In this document: piece by piece, positions 32,918 to 48,915 of the stretch | Position numbering within the stretch: the stretch's first letter is position 1 | Layout: every line of letters starts with the position of its first letter | NCBI RefSeq assembly: GCF_034702125.1 | Contig: NC_085869.1 | Span: 48,786,697 to 48,850,696, forward strand | Origin: Engraulis encrasicolus | Taxonomy: Eukaryota > Chordata > Actinopteri > Clupeiformes > Engraulidae | Direction of reading: 5' to 3' | Length of the DNA stretch: 64,000 nt | Notes under the pieces: model-generated | Seen by the model: the letters and a program-made list of their open reading frames with translations, nothing else | Told to the model about the DNA's origin: nothing | Databases searched by the model: none | Translations under genes and position numbers: made by a program

Positions 32918-33286
32918 TGTTGGCGTATGGCAACATACCTATTTTTCAACATAAAACGGAAATAATTTTAGTTGAAAACAAAACAAATGGTGAAAACAGA
33001 TCATGACTAACTATAGATCATCCCAATATTTTTTTAAATTTTGTAAATATTGCAAAAAGTGTGAAAGATCTTGGCCAATGCAAGAGCAATCTGTCAAGGA
33101 CACATGCTCATGTATAGTGAGGGAAAGAGCAAGCCTGGGGCAGTGTATGGTGTCATGCGATGTCAACAAACCACATAATTGGATAAAACAAGGCCACAGT
33201 ATCAATATGAAAACCAATCAGTGTCTATTATTTATATTTAAATAGCAGGAAATGCCAAAAGAATGGTATGTTGCCATATGGCAACA
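32918..33286. mobile_element. Possible palindrome-ended element
   Basis: TGTTGGCGTATGGCAACATACC at the left is the inverted counterpart of GGTATGTTGCCATATGGCAACA at the right (33264-33286). The paired ends suggest a small transposon, but the interior has no recognisable features and no flanking duplication was found. Confidence 0.4.
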
Positions 33287-33473
33287 CCGTGCAGTATAGG
33301 GTTAAGGTCCTTGTAATAACACTGAATAGCCATTAGGTAGTAGGTAATAGGATTCTTATAAGTGGCCATAAGATTCGTATTAACATCATAATCGATTAAT
33401 AAGATGTTAATTATGTATAGTCTCATTATATGTAGATGTTATATAGTATATTATGTAGTATATTACAGTAAGG

Positions 33474-33683
33474 CAGGGGTTCCCAACCCCTTCCAACTTG
33501 GGGTCCACTGGAAATGTTCACAAATGTCCGGGCCCACCTCTGGCCCAATAAACAATAACACTCAAATAAATGGTCAACAGCAACACACACACATTTTTTG
33601 ATTTTTAGAAAAGGATTTTAAGGCCCACTTGGAATACCTTCAGGGCCCACCAGTGTGTCCCAGCCCACAGTTGAGAATCACTG
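33474..33683. mobile_element. hAT-like MITE, decayed
   Basis: The left end CAGGGGTTCCCAACC and right end, reverse complement CAGTGATTCTCAACTGTGGG, form an imperfect inverted pair of the CAGNGGTTCTCAA type seen in many hAT MITEs. GGGCCCACC blocks near both ends also pair. No 8-bp duplication is visible. Confidence 0.6.
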
Positions 33684-34056
33684 ACATAAAATATTCTTAT
33701 AGGTGCATCATAGCTACATAGCATATCAAATATTTGAAGGAAAGCTAGCTATCCGTTATGTACGTATGGGAATCTAGTGATATGTAACTTTTTAACTGTG
33801 TCATCTACTGTGCTCTTACTCTGAGCCATTGACTTCCCGTCAGCTTTCATTCCTTTTTCTTTTTTCGGATCAGAGGTGCAATATCATCTGAGAGGTGTTA
33901 CATGTGCGGCTCAGGTAATGTAATTTTGGAAATGAAGGTGTAAAGCCTGGTGCAAAAATGATTAATATTTGTCACAGCAAGGTCCCCAAACAGAGACTTG
34001 TCACTTGGGATGACACAAGATTCAATCAGAGAATGAATCCCCTCTGTTAATGTGGC

Positions 34057-34250
<194 letters not shown>

Positions 34251-34811
34251 GTGCGGGGGTATGTGGATTGATTCTCGGTATAGTTGTAATGAATTGCTTT
34301 CTGGCATTTTGTCACATAAGCCTTATGTAGTCAGACCCTTGTGCTGGTGAACTGAACTCTAAGCACCATGTTCTCTCTGTATTTTGGTCCATCTCTCTCT
34401 CTTTCTTTGTCCCTCTTCCATCTCTATCTCTCTCTCTTGGTTTCTCTCTTCATATTTCAAACCCCCCCCACCCCTACCCCCACTCTGTCATAATATACAT
34501 ACACGTTGGTATTTCTTAGAAACCTGGCATCCCACTCGCTCTCTCCTCTCCATAGTCCTTCATTCAAAGCAAAGGTGAAATGTTTTTGAACGCTGGCCAG
34601 CCAGCCGTGATGATGGTAAACAAAGCCTACAGGTCCCCTTTAAAAGCGGGCCATATCAATCCTAATGTGATGTAGTGAAATTGCAGGAGCCCCCTGTGGA
34701 GGCCTGGGGACGGAAGCAGTAATTTATTCGCCTATATTTCCCTTGCCAGGCAGGGTAGGTGGCACAAATGGAGTGTTTTAATTAAAAACTGCTGAGACAC
34801 AGGGATGCAGG

Positions 34812-34868
34812 AGGAGGCGGCGGTGGTGGTGAGGGTGGTGGTGGTGGTGGAGAGGGTGGTGGTGGTTG
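34812..34868 (+). repeat. G-rich GGT repeat, possible G-quadruplex
   Basis: GGCGGCGGTGGTGGT then GGTGGTGGTGGTGG and GGTGGTGGTGG: many GG tracts spaced by one base on the plus strand. It is followed by an AGG/AAG-rich tract to 34905. Confidence 0.7.
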
Positions 34869-35043
34869 TGTTGAGACGAACAGGAGGAGGAAGAAGAAGA
34901 GGAGAGAATGTGTATGCCAAGCACAACCCCACAGACAAATAAACCACATGGGGTGTCATCTTGAAAAATCAAACAGAACAAAAAAAGAAACAAAAAGCCC
35001 AAACTGGCTTAAGCCCAATTTATGCTGAGAGGCCAAGCCGTCA

Positions 35044-35253
<210 letters not shown>

Positions 35254-38200
35254 CTAGCATCTGTAAGAAACAAGTAATTGTACGGTATATCCAAATGTTG
35301 AAAGCAGTAAATAGTATATGCACTATGGTTGCTTGGAAGTTTGTACTGCAAAGCTCATCTGTGTCCAAAATATAACAACGTTTCCATAGCCATGAAAACC
35401 TGTGAAGTGATGTAAAGGCTCTCCATCGTCTGTCGTGTTCATTAAAAATGGTTTTACGGCCCCGTGGATGCGTGATGGGCGGATGGCTGCTCGCTGTGAT
35501 GTCCAGAGTGTCCAGATGGCTCGGGGAAATCAGAAATGAAAGCTCCTACAGTATCGGCATCTCCTCTGCTTGTGGGGACTCTGTAGTTAAATGGCCGGGC
35601 TGTTTAGTTTCGCCCTCCCGCCAAAAAAAGCCTCCACCAAATGGTAGTGATTGAACCCATCTGTACAGAGTTTAGTAAATACTATGGCCGTCTGTCTTTT
35701 TTGTGTGCTTTTCTTTGGTTTATGTTTGCGTCAGAATCGTATCAGAATTGGGCCACACAAACAAGGTGAGAGTAAAGCAAAGTGATACACTTACTGTACA
35801 GTATGAGAAACAATAGCAGCAGGTACTAATATTCAACTCGTTAACATGCAAACTCATTTGCTCTGGCTAGAGAGGTGGTGAATGGTGATACAACAACCCA
35901 GTCTTCCCAAGCCTCACGTACGTAGGCTACAGTATACCTGTATGACAACTTGGGTGTGAAACCATGTTCAGTGTGCAAGCTGTACAATTGGCCGAGCGAC
36001 CGAGTCATAATGTATCACTAAAAACCCTGTACATGGTGATGTTGTACTATATAACATTTTCTCAGTGACTACCATTGCACAGGTGGAACAGCGTGCGTTA
36101 AGGGGCTACGATGCTTACCCATTTGCCTTGGCTGTAGGTGTGCGTATAGGTGGTGATACAACCTCGGTCAGATGATATGCAACACATTACTTTGCTGCTT
36201 TAGCCGGAACAACAGGTGTTTGATCCATCCTTCACATAGTATCTTGATACAATACCTGTACTCACTATGATACACAATAACAGGTCAATGGCAAATGAAT
36301 GCTATGGTAATTTCCACAAGGGATTCATATTTACACATGGCAACTTACAGTAAGTGTATGTATAATGACTTGCTCTGACCAGTCTATGCTTTGAAAGCAT
36401 GAGCTATATTTACCAACCTTCTGTATTTCACACAGCTGGCCTGGTACATCAATTTCCAATCAAACTGAAAAACCTGGTCCTGAGGCCGGTTCTGAGAAAG
36501 GATAGAGAGAGATTGGTGATGAACTCAAACAAAGAGCAAACAAACGTCCATCCTTTGCTGCAGTAATCAACGGTTATATAACGAGCTTCTAATCAAAGCC
36601 ACAGTGGCAGCACTTGCATAATGAATTCCCCCCAAAAAACAGTGTGTTTCAAACACAGAGGTAATCAATGGAGATGGTGACAGAGGGGCCGCTAGCAATG
36701 GTGGGCTCCTGGAAGAAAATCATTTTCGGGGCTAAACTCAACCATATCATAGTGATCAGTTAGACAAACCCCCAGCAGCAGTTTTTTTTTCTTTTTGAAT
36801 CTGTCTAAAGAGTCAAGATGATATACAATAAGAATGGCATGGTGACACAGCTGGGCTGGCCTGTACAGTTAAATAGCTTGAGCCCTAAATATGGCTTCAA
36901 TACCTTTAATGCAGCCACAGACTATTCATTTCATATTATAGTCTGACTTGCCAGGCTGTGGTCTTCAGTGTGATCCTGTGAATCTCCTGGCCCCCTGAAT
37001 CCCTATCCCTCTTTAGCAGTGCCCCTGCTGTAGATCTCAAGCTCAGGCGGCCCAATGGCTCAGACAGGGCTAACTGTGGGGACAGCAAGCGTTGAAAGAG
37101 CTAAAACATGGCAGAGTCCCTCCTGAAAAGCACAGATCAGGGGCCATGAATGTGGCAAACGATTCAACCTCAAGCATTGTGGAGAGCTCAAGGAGAGTGA
37201 CCAACCAAAGTTCATGCTCATAGAAACATGTAAAAATTCCATTGGCTGCTACCGCCAAGGTCATTTTTTGCTCAGCACTATTAACGCTTTTGCAGCTTTC
37301 AACGCTTCTGCCGCTCGCTCTTCCATACGGTTAACTATTTCCGCCACTTTCCATGACTTCAATGTGCCTACTGTCTGTCCCTACAGTAAGTGTACAGCAC
37401 ACTGTAGCATCTTATCCTCAGTGGATGGCTATTGACAATGGGGGAAAAACTAAACCTGGCCTGTTCTTTGACACAAAACTACTGCTGGCAAACATGATGA
37501 TAAACCAGAAATTTCACATTCAGATTCAGATTTGGTTAGGCTGAGATGAATTGAGGATAAACATGTTTGGTTGAACTTGGTGTTGTTTGTTGTTGTGCAT
37601 TTTTGGTGTGGCCAGGACTTGCTGGTATACGTGTACCACAACATGATAGTTGTAAAGATCTTAGATTCTCCCTCTCACACTACTCTTGTATGATGACAGG
37701 TAGGTGAAGAGACAGGGTGTGGTTATACAGTATGAAGGTGCATGAACAGAAAAGCTGCTGGTCTAGGGATAACATTTGCAGATGGTATCTTAAATATGTC
37801 TGGAGACACCAAAATATGGGCTGACAGCATGACTCACAATCTCTAAAAGTTTGGCAGCAGCTGCCGGAGTACTCAAGCCAGAATGCCTCAAAGCAAAACT
37901 GGGTAAATTATCGTACACAAATCAAATGGTTATTTTAAGGCACATTATTCATCATACACAGGACAAAATATGATACTACAGATCTGATTATTATTGTACA
38001 CTGCCAAATATGCTGCTTGGAAAAACTTTTTTTCATTATATTTTAGAGAGCATCATTTGAGATGTACTAATTCAGGTTGACAGATAATTTTGCAAGTATA
38101 GTGTTTAGTCCACTGAAAGCTGGAACGGTTCAGAGAGTCTTTATTCACCTCATTTAAGCATTGGTTGGCTAATGAAGGTGAGTAACTTGAAAACATACAT

Positions 38201-38632
38201 AATGGGCGTTTAACAAATAACCTTTGGGTGTATTGCTGCTTTCATAATGTGTAAATTAACATTTTATTGTTTATGATTAAGATTTGGAAGGATTGCTCAT
38301 TGTTTCACCGGAGTGGTGTGTTCCACTGTTGGATGCATAGAAAGGGAACACTGAATTCAGTTAGAAGCGCTGCAGTTACAGTAAGATGATTCAGTCCTGA
38401 ATCACTTGACATTTTGGCACAGGGCCTTAGTCTTTTATAGCTGTGTCGTAAGGAATCTATGCAAATCCTCACTAAAGCGTCCATGAAACACACATCTGCC
38501 CTCCTGTCTGACACTTGCAGACAAAGCCAGCCTCTTACACCCACATACCTTCACACGGGGGCAGAGACGCAGTATAAACAGTTTCCATCACTGTGACTTT
38601 CGTAAGCTGCAGAACTATGGCCAGAGTGCATC
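35254..38632. other. Intergenic, nothing recognised
   Basis: No exon I can support. Short frames at 35448, 37060-37435 and 37450 have no family features. A weak tRNA-like SINE trace is possible at 36835-36920. Confidence 0.4.
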
Positions 38633-38640
38633 TGACGTCA
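38633..38640. promoter_or_regulatory. Full CRE palindrome TGACGTCA
   Basis: A complete cAMP-response element palindrome, 140 bp upstream of a GT array. Others at 29065, 29552, 44269 and 47453. Confidence 0.4.
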
Positions 38641-38779
38641 GACTTTGAAGCCCCCTTATCCCCCACCCCCCACCACGGTCACGCCAGCCTTTCACAGACC
38701 GAAAGCTTTGGTGCTGCTGCAAACCTAGACTACTCCGTATGATCATCCTCAGATCAACCCTGCTTGAAATGCAGGGAAG

Positions 38780-41107
<2,328 letters not shown>

Positions 41108-41810
41108 TGCCTGTATTTGCATTTTAAAACGTAATCAGTATTCAGTGTCATCTTTACGCATGTCTCCCCAGTGATATGGCAGTGTTCAAGTGGAGCCGTC
41201 CACCACAACTGTGCCATGAGGATCCCAGATATCCAGAGTCCAGATGCTCTGTCTACTGCTGCTGCCTCCTGTGCAGGCCAGGTGGGCACTGCATCTGCAT
41301 GGAAGCTGTGATAAACATTTACATTCAAAAGGCCTGCAGCTCCCTTGCACAGCTCCAGTGGATCAGTGACCTGTTGCAGTAGGTTTGTATGACCCAAGAT
41401 CTCTATCAAGCTGGTCACATTTTTATCATATAGTAGTATACAGGTACACTGTACATCTATCATGCAAACTTAACTGAGCTACAGTAGCAACACAAATCTG
41501 GCCACAGAGAAGCTGCCATGCAGCTCTCTTTTGGTGTCAAAAACAGAAAGCGTGCTAGCTGCATTTGTATTTGCATTACATGATCAGCATCAGTGTGAGC
41601 TAGCTACGGTATGTGCCTCTAGTGATATGGCAGCGCTCCAGTGGACCCCACCACAACTATGTCGTGACTCGTGAGGCTTGCAGATGTCCCCTGACTCTAA
41701 TCCAGACGCTCTCTCCACTGCTGCTGCCCCCTGTGCACGTCAGGTGGGCACTGTATCTGCAGAAAGCTGTGATTAACATTTACATTCAACAGGCCAGCAG
41801 CTCCACTAGC
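41108..41810 (+). repeat. Tandem segmental duplication, period about 455 bp
   Basis: Two diverged copies share, in order, AGTGATATGGCAG (41170 and 41621), CACCACAACT, a CTACTGCTGCTGCC block, AGGTGGGCACTG, AAGCTGTGAT and AACATTTACATTCAA. Upstream of each lies a TATTTGCATT stretch followed by ATCAG. Neither copy is a convincing exon. Confidence 0.75.
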
Positions 41811-41939
41811 TCCCTCCAGCAGCTCTGGCATGGCTTCTTCCAGTCCAGCGGACCCAGTGCCTCATCCTCCAAAGCTCTGTTATGCTCCACACCTGTCCAT
41901 GGAGATGTTCTAGAACCAAACGTACAGATGTATCTCCAA

Positions 41940-42090
41940 GCCTCATCTCATCTCATCTCATCTCATCTCTGCTCTGCTCTCCTCCTCTCCTCTCCTCTCC
42001 TCTCCTTTTCTCTCCTCTCCTATCCTTTCTTCTCCTCTCCTCTCATCTCCTCTCCTCTTCTCTGCTCTCTGCTCTCCTCTCCTGTCCCTG
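41940..42090. repeat. (CTCAT)n/(TCTCC)n pyrimidine pentamer array
   Basis: About five CTCAT units change into TCTCC and related pentamers. Purely pyrimidine on the plus strand, so triplex-prone. Confidence 0.9.
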
Positions 42091-43777
42091 GGGACTTCCG
42101 TTGCCATGGTGACGGCAAGCCTTTCTCGTTCCATTCGACCAGGTTGCCAGGGTCATGAGGTAAGTTGAAAAAAAGAAAAAGAAAACGTTTTCAATCATTC
42201 CAACTCCCCCTACCCATACTCATATCTGTTCTCTTCGCCTTCAACATGTCATTAAAGGAAAAAAAAAGACCGTCCATGTGCGAACCAATGTGGTGGAAAG
42301 TCAACATAAACACTGCACAGCAGGGGTGGAGGCACCAGTGGCCCACTTAGTTGTCTTGTGTGTTTTTATGTCCCCTGTTGGTTATTTAGACCCTAATAAT
42401 GAGCCCTGGAGCATTATAATTACATTAGGGTTTTATTAGCATTACTTGTTTTAACTGGGGAAACAGACCATACTGGGGCACTATATTTGCATGAACCACA
42501 GATGGAGCACAACCCTCAATTGAGGGAGGAGGGTGGCAGGGGGAAGGGGGAGTGGAAATACAAGGAAATGTTTACAAGATCTATCAAAGTTGGCCTGACA
42601 TGGCAGTTAATCTAACAATCACCTGAACAACTTATCCTTTGGATCAGGGAGCAAACATTAGCATGTTGCCAGGCAGATTATGCAGAGAGGCCTTAACTGA
42701 GACAAACAAGTGGTGCCTCTCAGGGCAAAAAATACTAAGAAATGACTTATCTGAATTCCCCATGCATTACATCATGTCTACTGATGTTTTCCTGAAGTAT
42801 AACTAAATGTTGGCAGAGTTTTTGGAGCAAGTGCAACGTTGTCTGAAAGGCTGGAGCAGCGCATAGTCTTGAGGTTTTCTCAAATCGTGTTTTTTTTCTC
42901 ATGTAGTTACGGCAGGTTTTTCCACCTTTTCACCGCTGTCTAGTCCTTTGCTTGGAGACTCTCTCAGCGCTTTCAAAGCAGCACTGTGGAGTAGTCTGGC
43001 AGTATTTCTGTACAGACAGGTGAGAGGTATCACTTAATAATTCATCCGAGTTCTTTTTAAAGGCATTAACAGTGTGTAGACTCAAGGCAGCCGAAGAAAT
43101 GTGTGTATCACCGGACAGAGGTTGTCATAAAGAATTTATGTAAACACCCCAAAAAAAAGCTGCTACGAAAGTCATGACATAAGCGATTTCAAAGGTCTGT
43201 GCAGGTCAGTGAAGGAAGCATTAGGTGCAGCATGATTCAGCTTTAAAAGGTCAATGGTTCGGCTGAAAGGAAGCCAGTATGTTTTTAGCATTTATAACAG
43301 CGTGCATTTTAGAGTTTCCAAGAACCATCTCCTACCCCCCCGCTCTCTCGCCAAATCTTTAATTTAATAGACTCCCTTTAACAACTGATGATATTTTTAG
43401 TTTTAAAACACTTCTTCATTTCATGCAACTACCTCAATAACATTATTTGCTACACAGGTAGCACAGTTGTTCACAGCGCATGGCATTTGCTACCACTTCT
43501 AAGACCAGAGCACTTTGCTATTTCAGTTTCGCGCATAGATCTTCTGTCAGTTCCATTGTTTGTCCACAGCTATCAGGGTTGTAGATACAGGTACAGGTAC
43601 AGATACAGGTATTATTAACACTAGCTAGTATGCACCCATCTTTTTGAATTACTGTCAGTAGCTCCCAGATGGACTTCCTCTTTCTGGCGTCACTGGATTT
43701 CCAGAGATGTTTTCTTGCCAAACTTTTGAAGCCGTTTGGGCTGTAATCTGTATAGATTGTGCTAAACATGTGAAGAG
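42091..43777. other. Intergenic, nothing recognised
   Basis: No exon or defined transposon seen. A short GGTACA repeat lies at 43585-43612. Confidence 0.4.
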
Positions 43778-44020
43778 GATGATGATGTTGATCATGATAT
43801 TGATCATGATGAGGAAGATGATGATGGTAATGATGATGATGATTGTTATTATTGTTATTATTATGGTTATTATAATATTTACAAATTGTAGCAGCAGCAG
43901 CAACAGCAACACCAGCAGCAGTAGTAGTAGTACTGTAGTAGTAGTAGTAGCTATTATTAGCAGTACATACGTACTATAATAGTAGTAGTATTAGTAATGG
44001 TACAGTAGCAGTAGTAGGCC
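43778..44020. repeat. Trinucleotide-rich tract (GAT, TTA, AGC, GTA)
   Basis: Successive impure runs of ATG/GAT (43778-43845), TTA (43846-43880), AGC/AAC (43891-43920) and AGT/GTA (43921-44015). The open frames here (M/I-rich or S-rich) are artefacts. Confidence 0.85.
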
Positions 44021-44268
44021 TACAGTACTATTTCTAAGTTACACGGAACTGTTCTCCTTGCTTGTTGCCCCTCTCTACCTGCTTCAGCAATCAGCACTGT
44101 TCATCCCTCCCCCTCCCCCATGCATGCACACACACGCACCCCCCCCCCAACACCCCCCCCCCAATCATGGCCCTCCCAAGCAGCACACAGCACTGCTCAG
44201 TGTTTACTTTTCCACCACTGCTGCTGCCGCCACCATGCCGCTTTCTTGATAAACAAATCCTCCTGCAG

Positions 44269-44276
44269 TGACGTCA
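44269..44276. promoter_or_regulatory. Full CRE palindrome TGACGTCA
   Basis: Complete CRE in CAGTGACGTCATACG, a form close to known functional CRE contexts. No promoter or exon is identified beside it. Confidence 0.4.
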
Positions 44277-45430
44277 TACGAGATATCCCCTGAAGACAGA
44301 CCCCTCGTATCGCTCGCAAAGAAAGGGAAAAAAAATGTGAAGTCTGCCTAGAGTCTAAATAAACCTCATTAACACAGGGAGGGTGGAGACAGCTGTGCGG
44401 AGACATAATTGTGAAAGCATAATTACTCGATCATGCATATACAATCATAGGTGAAGATCTTACTCCTATGGGGAAACAGAGCTGTGCCTTAAGGCAGCCT
44501 GCCCCACTGGGCATCTGCGGTATGCACTGCACTGCACTCCATACAGTACTAATCTTGGCATCCTCACCGAAGCAAATTTACTTTACTTTAGTGATGGGTT
44601 TAAACAGGGCATGCAGCATGGGCTGTGTTAGCCCGCTCTGCAATTGAATATTTGCCTGGAAACTAGGGGGATGTTTAACAACTGTTTGGCAGGTGCCGTG
44701 TTTTCATTTGTCTTTTACGACGTCACTGTTTGACAAGACTGAAGGCTGCATCAGAGGGAAGTGGGGGGATCTGTGACAGAGAAGTCCTACTGCTTTATCT
44801 GCAGCACAACAGTGGCTGAAGAAATGTGTGTGCGTGGATATTTTATCAGTGAAATAGCTGCAATTTCCAAATAAGAATGTAGCAATAGCTGCATTTTCCA
44901 AAGAAGAATGTGGCAATACCAATACCCTTATGTACTCTTCATAGGGGATTAAACTGTGTTTTTCTTGAAGTCTTTAACATATTTGGGTATAATAGCGTTT
45001 ATTTTCCGTTCCAAACTAGTTTATGTGTTACAACTACCTGCAGTGGTCAGATGTTTTGTCCTTCAAGTGAATCCATGTGCTACTGCATCTGCAAGCACAG
45101 GTGCCAAATGGGGGGTGGGGGGGTGCAAGGGATGTGCAAGGCGTCTTTGTCTGCCAGTTTCAATCAAAACTCAACCTTCACATAAATTACTGTTGTCATG
45201 GCCCGGCACAACAGACTGACAAAGTGTGTGCTCTCCCCAGCTTAAACTATGATGTCAGTCGTGGTTAACCAGGGTTTCCCTGTTGTTGCAAACTGATATT
45301 TTGTTCTGCTTGAATGCAGGCCTTTTGAATTTTGCACACATGTCTGTGCATGGTTACCTGACTCATGTCTGAATGTGAGGTGTGATGATGTCTGTGGACA
45401 TGGTTCAACAAATGTATGATGAACATAGGA
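44277..45430. other. Intergenic, nothing recognised
   Basis: No exon or element seen. Confidence 0.4.
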
Positions 45431-45607
<177 letters not shown>

Positions 45608-46498
45608 TCACAGAAAGAGTCTTTTGTGTTTATGTTGAAAATATGTTGCTTGGGATTCAAACCCACATAGAGGTTTTATCTTTTGAGTCAAGCCTGCCTG
45701 TTCTTGCATCAACACTGTAGTGGTTGGATGAGATAAGAAGACCTACTGTAACAATGTCTGACAAGGTAAGGCCAAGGCTCTATTGATCTGAAGGCTTTCC
45801 ATGCATGCACAGATGGATCCCTTAACCTTGCAAACTGCTCACTGAAGACATGGACTGCCCGCACTTAAACCTAAATGGGAGTCGGTCTTGAGCTTAAAAA
45901 GGTCTTTGACATCAAATGTCTCAAAAGAAATATGCTGTTCAGGAGGAAAGATCATTTACCATAATGCTGATGCAGTTTGAAGGAAATGTCTTGGTGTGAA
46001 CGCTCGCTGTGTCCTTGCAAAGGAAACGTGAAGTATAGCCGATCTGCACATGTGTGCATTTGACGATTGTGGTGAACTATGTAGAGTTGTATTTTTGTTT
46101 CCTCTTCTCATGTTGACAGGCAAGGGAAGTCTTTTTTTTCACACCGCGTGCCTTCTTGCAGAGTGCAGCAACCAGTGGGCGTTTTTTCAGCCACACATTT
46201 TGGTCAGGAAAAAAAAGCGAAGGTTGTCCTGTCTGCACTATGATTAGTCTGTTTAACAGACTCTGTAACCAGAAGCGCACCTGCATAATCACAATGAGAT
46301 GTTTACAAATACTCTCAATGAGTAAAATGTGTCAACAGGCTATTATTAGTGGAATGGAATTGTCTGTTTTTACAAAACAATTTCTGATGAGTTTGCTAAA
46401 TTGGTGTCTTTTATCACAGTGCTAGGTGCACACCCACACGCAGTCACACCTCAACACTGCTCTAGCAAGGACTTTGTGTGGGTTGTTGCAGAGTGTGC

Positions 46499-46656
<158 letters not shown>

Positions 46657-47094
46657 ACGAGCGGGTGTGGGTGTCGAGCGCTGACATATAGGCTGTATTG
46701 CATATACTATGCAGACTGTACGAATGTGAGCGAAAGAGCATGAGCACAAAAACGTGAATGTTGCAAGAGAGACACACATGCTGCAGGCTGCAGGCTGTAG
46801 AATGAGATACTCACTGTATTCTGTAGTATCTGGAAAAAATACAATTTCCATTATCTCATTTTAACAGCATAACCACATAACAGAAAACCAACATAAGATA
46901 ACATGCAGTGCATTACAATATACAGTATTGGAATTGGTCCTGCAATTGCAATACAATATAATGGAACTGGTATATTCCTTTATTTGAGACAAATATCATC
47001 ACAAACAAAACATTGCACATGTACAGTACATGTATCTTCAGTGGTGATTATCACTTGTCTCTGTATTTTGAACTTACTTGATAAAAACACATTT

Positions 47095-47274
47095 CTTTTT
47101 TTCTAAGTATTTTTTGGTGCTTTTTGGCCTTTATCATTACAGGACAGTATGAGAGTAGACCGGAAACGATTGGAAGAGGGAGATGGGGCAGGACCGGGGG
47201 ACTCGATCCGGGGTCCCCGTGGGCATGCAAGCCCAAATGTGGGGGGCTTAGCGCACTGCGCCACAGCGCCCCCA
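47095..47274 (-). mobile_element. tRNA-derived SINE with 14-bp target duplication
   Basis: On the minus strand the element starts GGGGGCGCTGTGGCGCAGTG, a tRNA-like head with an A box, and has GGATCGAGTCC, a B box, about 60 bases on. The tail ends in CCTGTAATGATAAAGGCC. It is flanked by an exact 14-bp direct repeat, ATAAAAACACATTT, at 47081-47094 and 47275-47288. Pol III promoter, no coding capacity, mobilised by a LINE in trans. Confidence 0.88.
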
Positions 47275-47452
47275 ATAAAAACACATTTATGTTCTGTACT
47301 GTTCATTTCTCTGTGCTCTGGTGAGGCTGAGGGTAACTACGTACGGTATGCATGAAGGTTTTCCAGCGGTGTGGTTGGGGCTCACGGCCCTGTTATGTAC
47401 TGTACACTGCTGTTTAGTAGTCTCAGGTCACGCTCAAGCCACCGTTGTGTCA

Positions 47453-47460
47453 TGACGTCA
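47453..47460. promoter_or_regulatory. Full CRE palindrome TGACGTCA
   Basis: Complete CRE in TCATGACGTCACTTC. No associated gene start is visible. Confidence 0.4.
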
Positions 47461-47719
47461 CTTCAGCAGTTACAGGACACGACATGTACACAAACAAGTC
47501 CAAAGGAACTGCAGTCTGCATAGCAACCCTGCTGTATGATTTAGCTGCCAGACATTAACAAGCTACCGGTATTTCATAATCTTAACAACAAAGTGAGTGA
47601 ATTACGAGCACTGAGAGTTGTCATCCGTTAGCCAAAGTTGCTAGCCTAATACAACCTTGAAAAAAAAACAGATACAGTACTCCTACTCAAATGACAACAC
47701 AAATTGCACATCACAATTA

Positions 47720-47875
<156 letters not shown>

Positions 47876-48126
47876 ACCAACACCACATCTCCACCCACAC
47901 ACCTTTTCCAGCATCTGTCTAAAAACTAAACTCAGTCACACCCTGAACTAAAAGTCCCCTTGTCCACAAAATCTCAGTGCCGTTAGTAATAGTAGTAAGA
48001 AGTAGAGGCCATTCCTCCCACAGTGACCAGCCATGCGGAGGGGTGCCCCCCCTTTAAGTGACACAAAGGGTGGTGAGATTTGTCACTGTAGACGGGTCCA
48101 TGGAGGTGGATACATGAGGCTGTGGA

Positions 48127-48298
<172 letters not shown>

Positions 48299-48677
48299 AA
48301 AAATAGAATGGTATTTCCTGGATTGCCCAAGGCCCCTTGTGTAGCGCACTCCTTTGAAAACACATGCAGTGCCCTGATAACTTTCCATTGAGGGGGCGTA
48401 TGTACAATATGTGTGTTAACATCGGTTCAAGTGGTGTGTGGTGACAGTCCATTTGTAGTTTGGAAAAAAAATAGACACACACACCTCCATGTAAATGGAA
48501 ATGTTGCTGGCCTTTGCTGACTCTTTCGCATGAGCTGAATGTACGTGTGTTTTTTCTGTGTCAAACAGAAAGCACTGTGAAAATAATGGAACTTGCAAAT
48601 TCACCTGTCCAAGGCCCAAGTAACCAGTACTTCCAATTGTAACATACACTAGATCCACATAGGTTCGGAAATATCTG

Positions 48678-48824
<147 letters not shown>

Positions 48825-48829
48825 ACCCA

Positions 48830-48915
48830 GGGCAGATTCCCGTGGCTAGTTTGTCTACTGTATCCATTTAATGGTCCATTAGCGCAGTGTGCCATAGCAC
48901 CCCCTTGAAAATAGT
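48830..48915 (-). mobile_element. Diverged tRNA-SINE head beside microsatellite
   Basis: On the minus strand AAGGGGGTGCTATGGCACAC and TGCGCTAATGGACC resemble the head of the SINE at 47095-47274. A degraded B-box-like CACGGGAATC follows, then the GT array. No duplication found. Confidence 0.45.

Noticed and set aside
36835..36920. tRNA-derived SINE
   Set aside because: A-box-like and GGCTTCAATACC strings are present, but spacing and sequence are too degraded.
47095..47274. Functional tRNA gene on the minus strand
   Set aside because: A and B boxes are present but no cloverleaf forms past the head; the 3' body and target duplication show a SINE.
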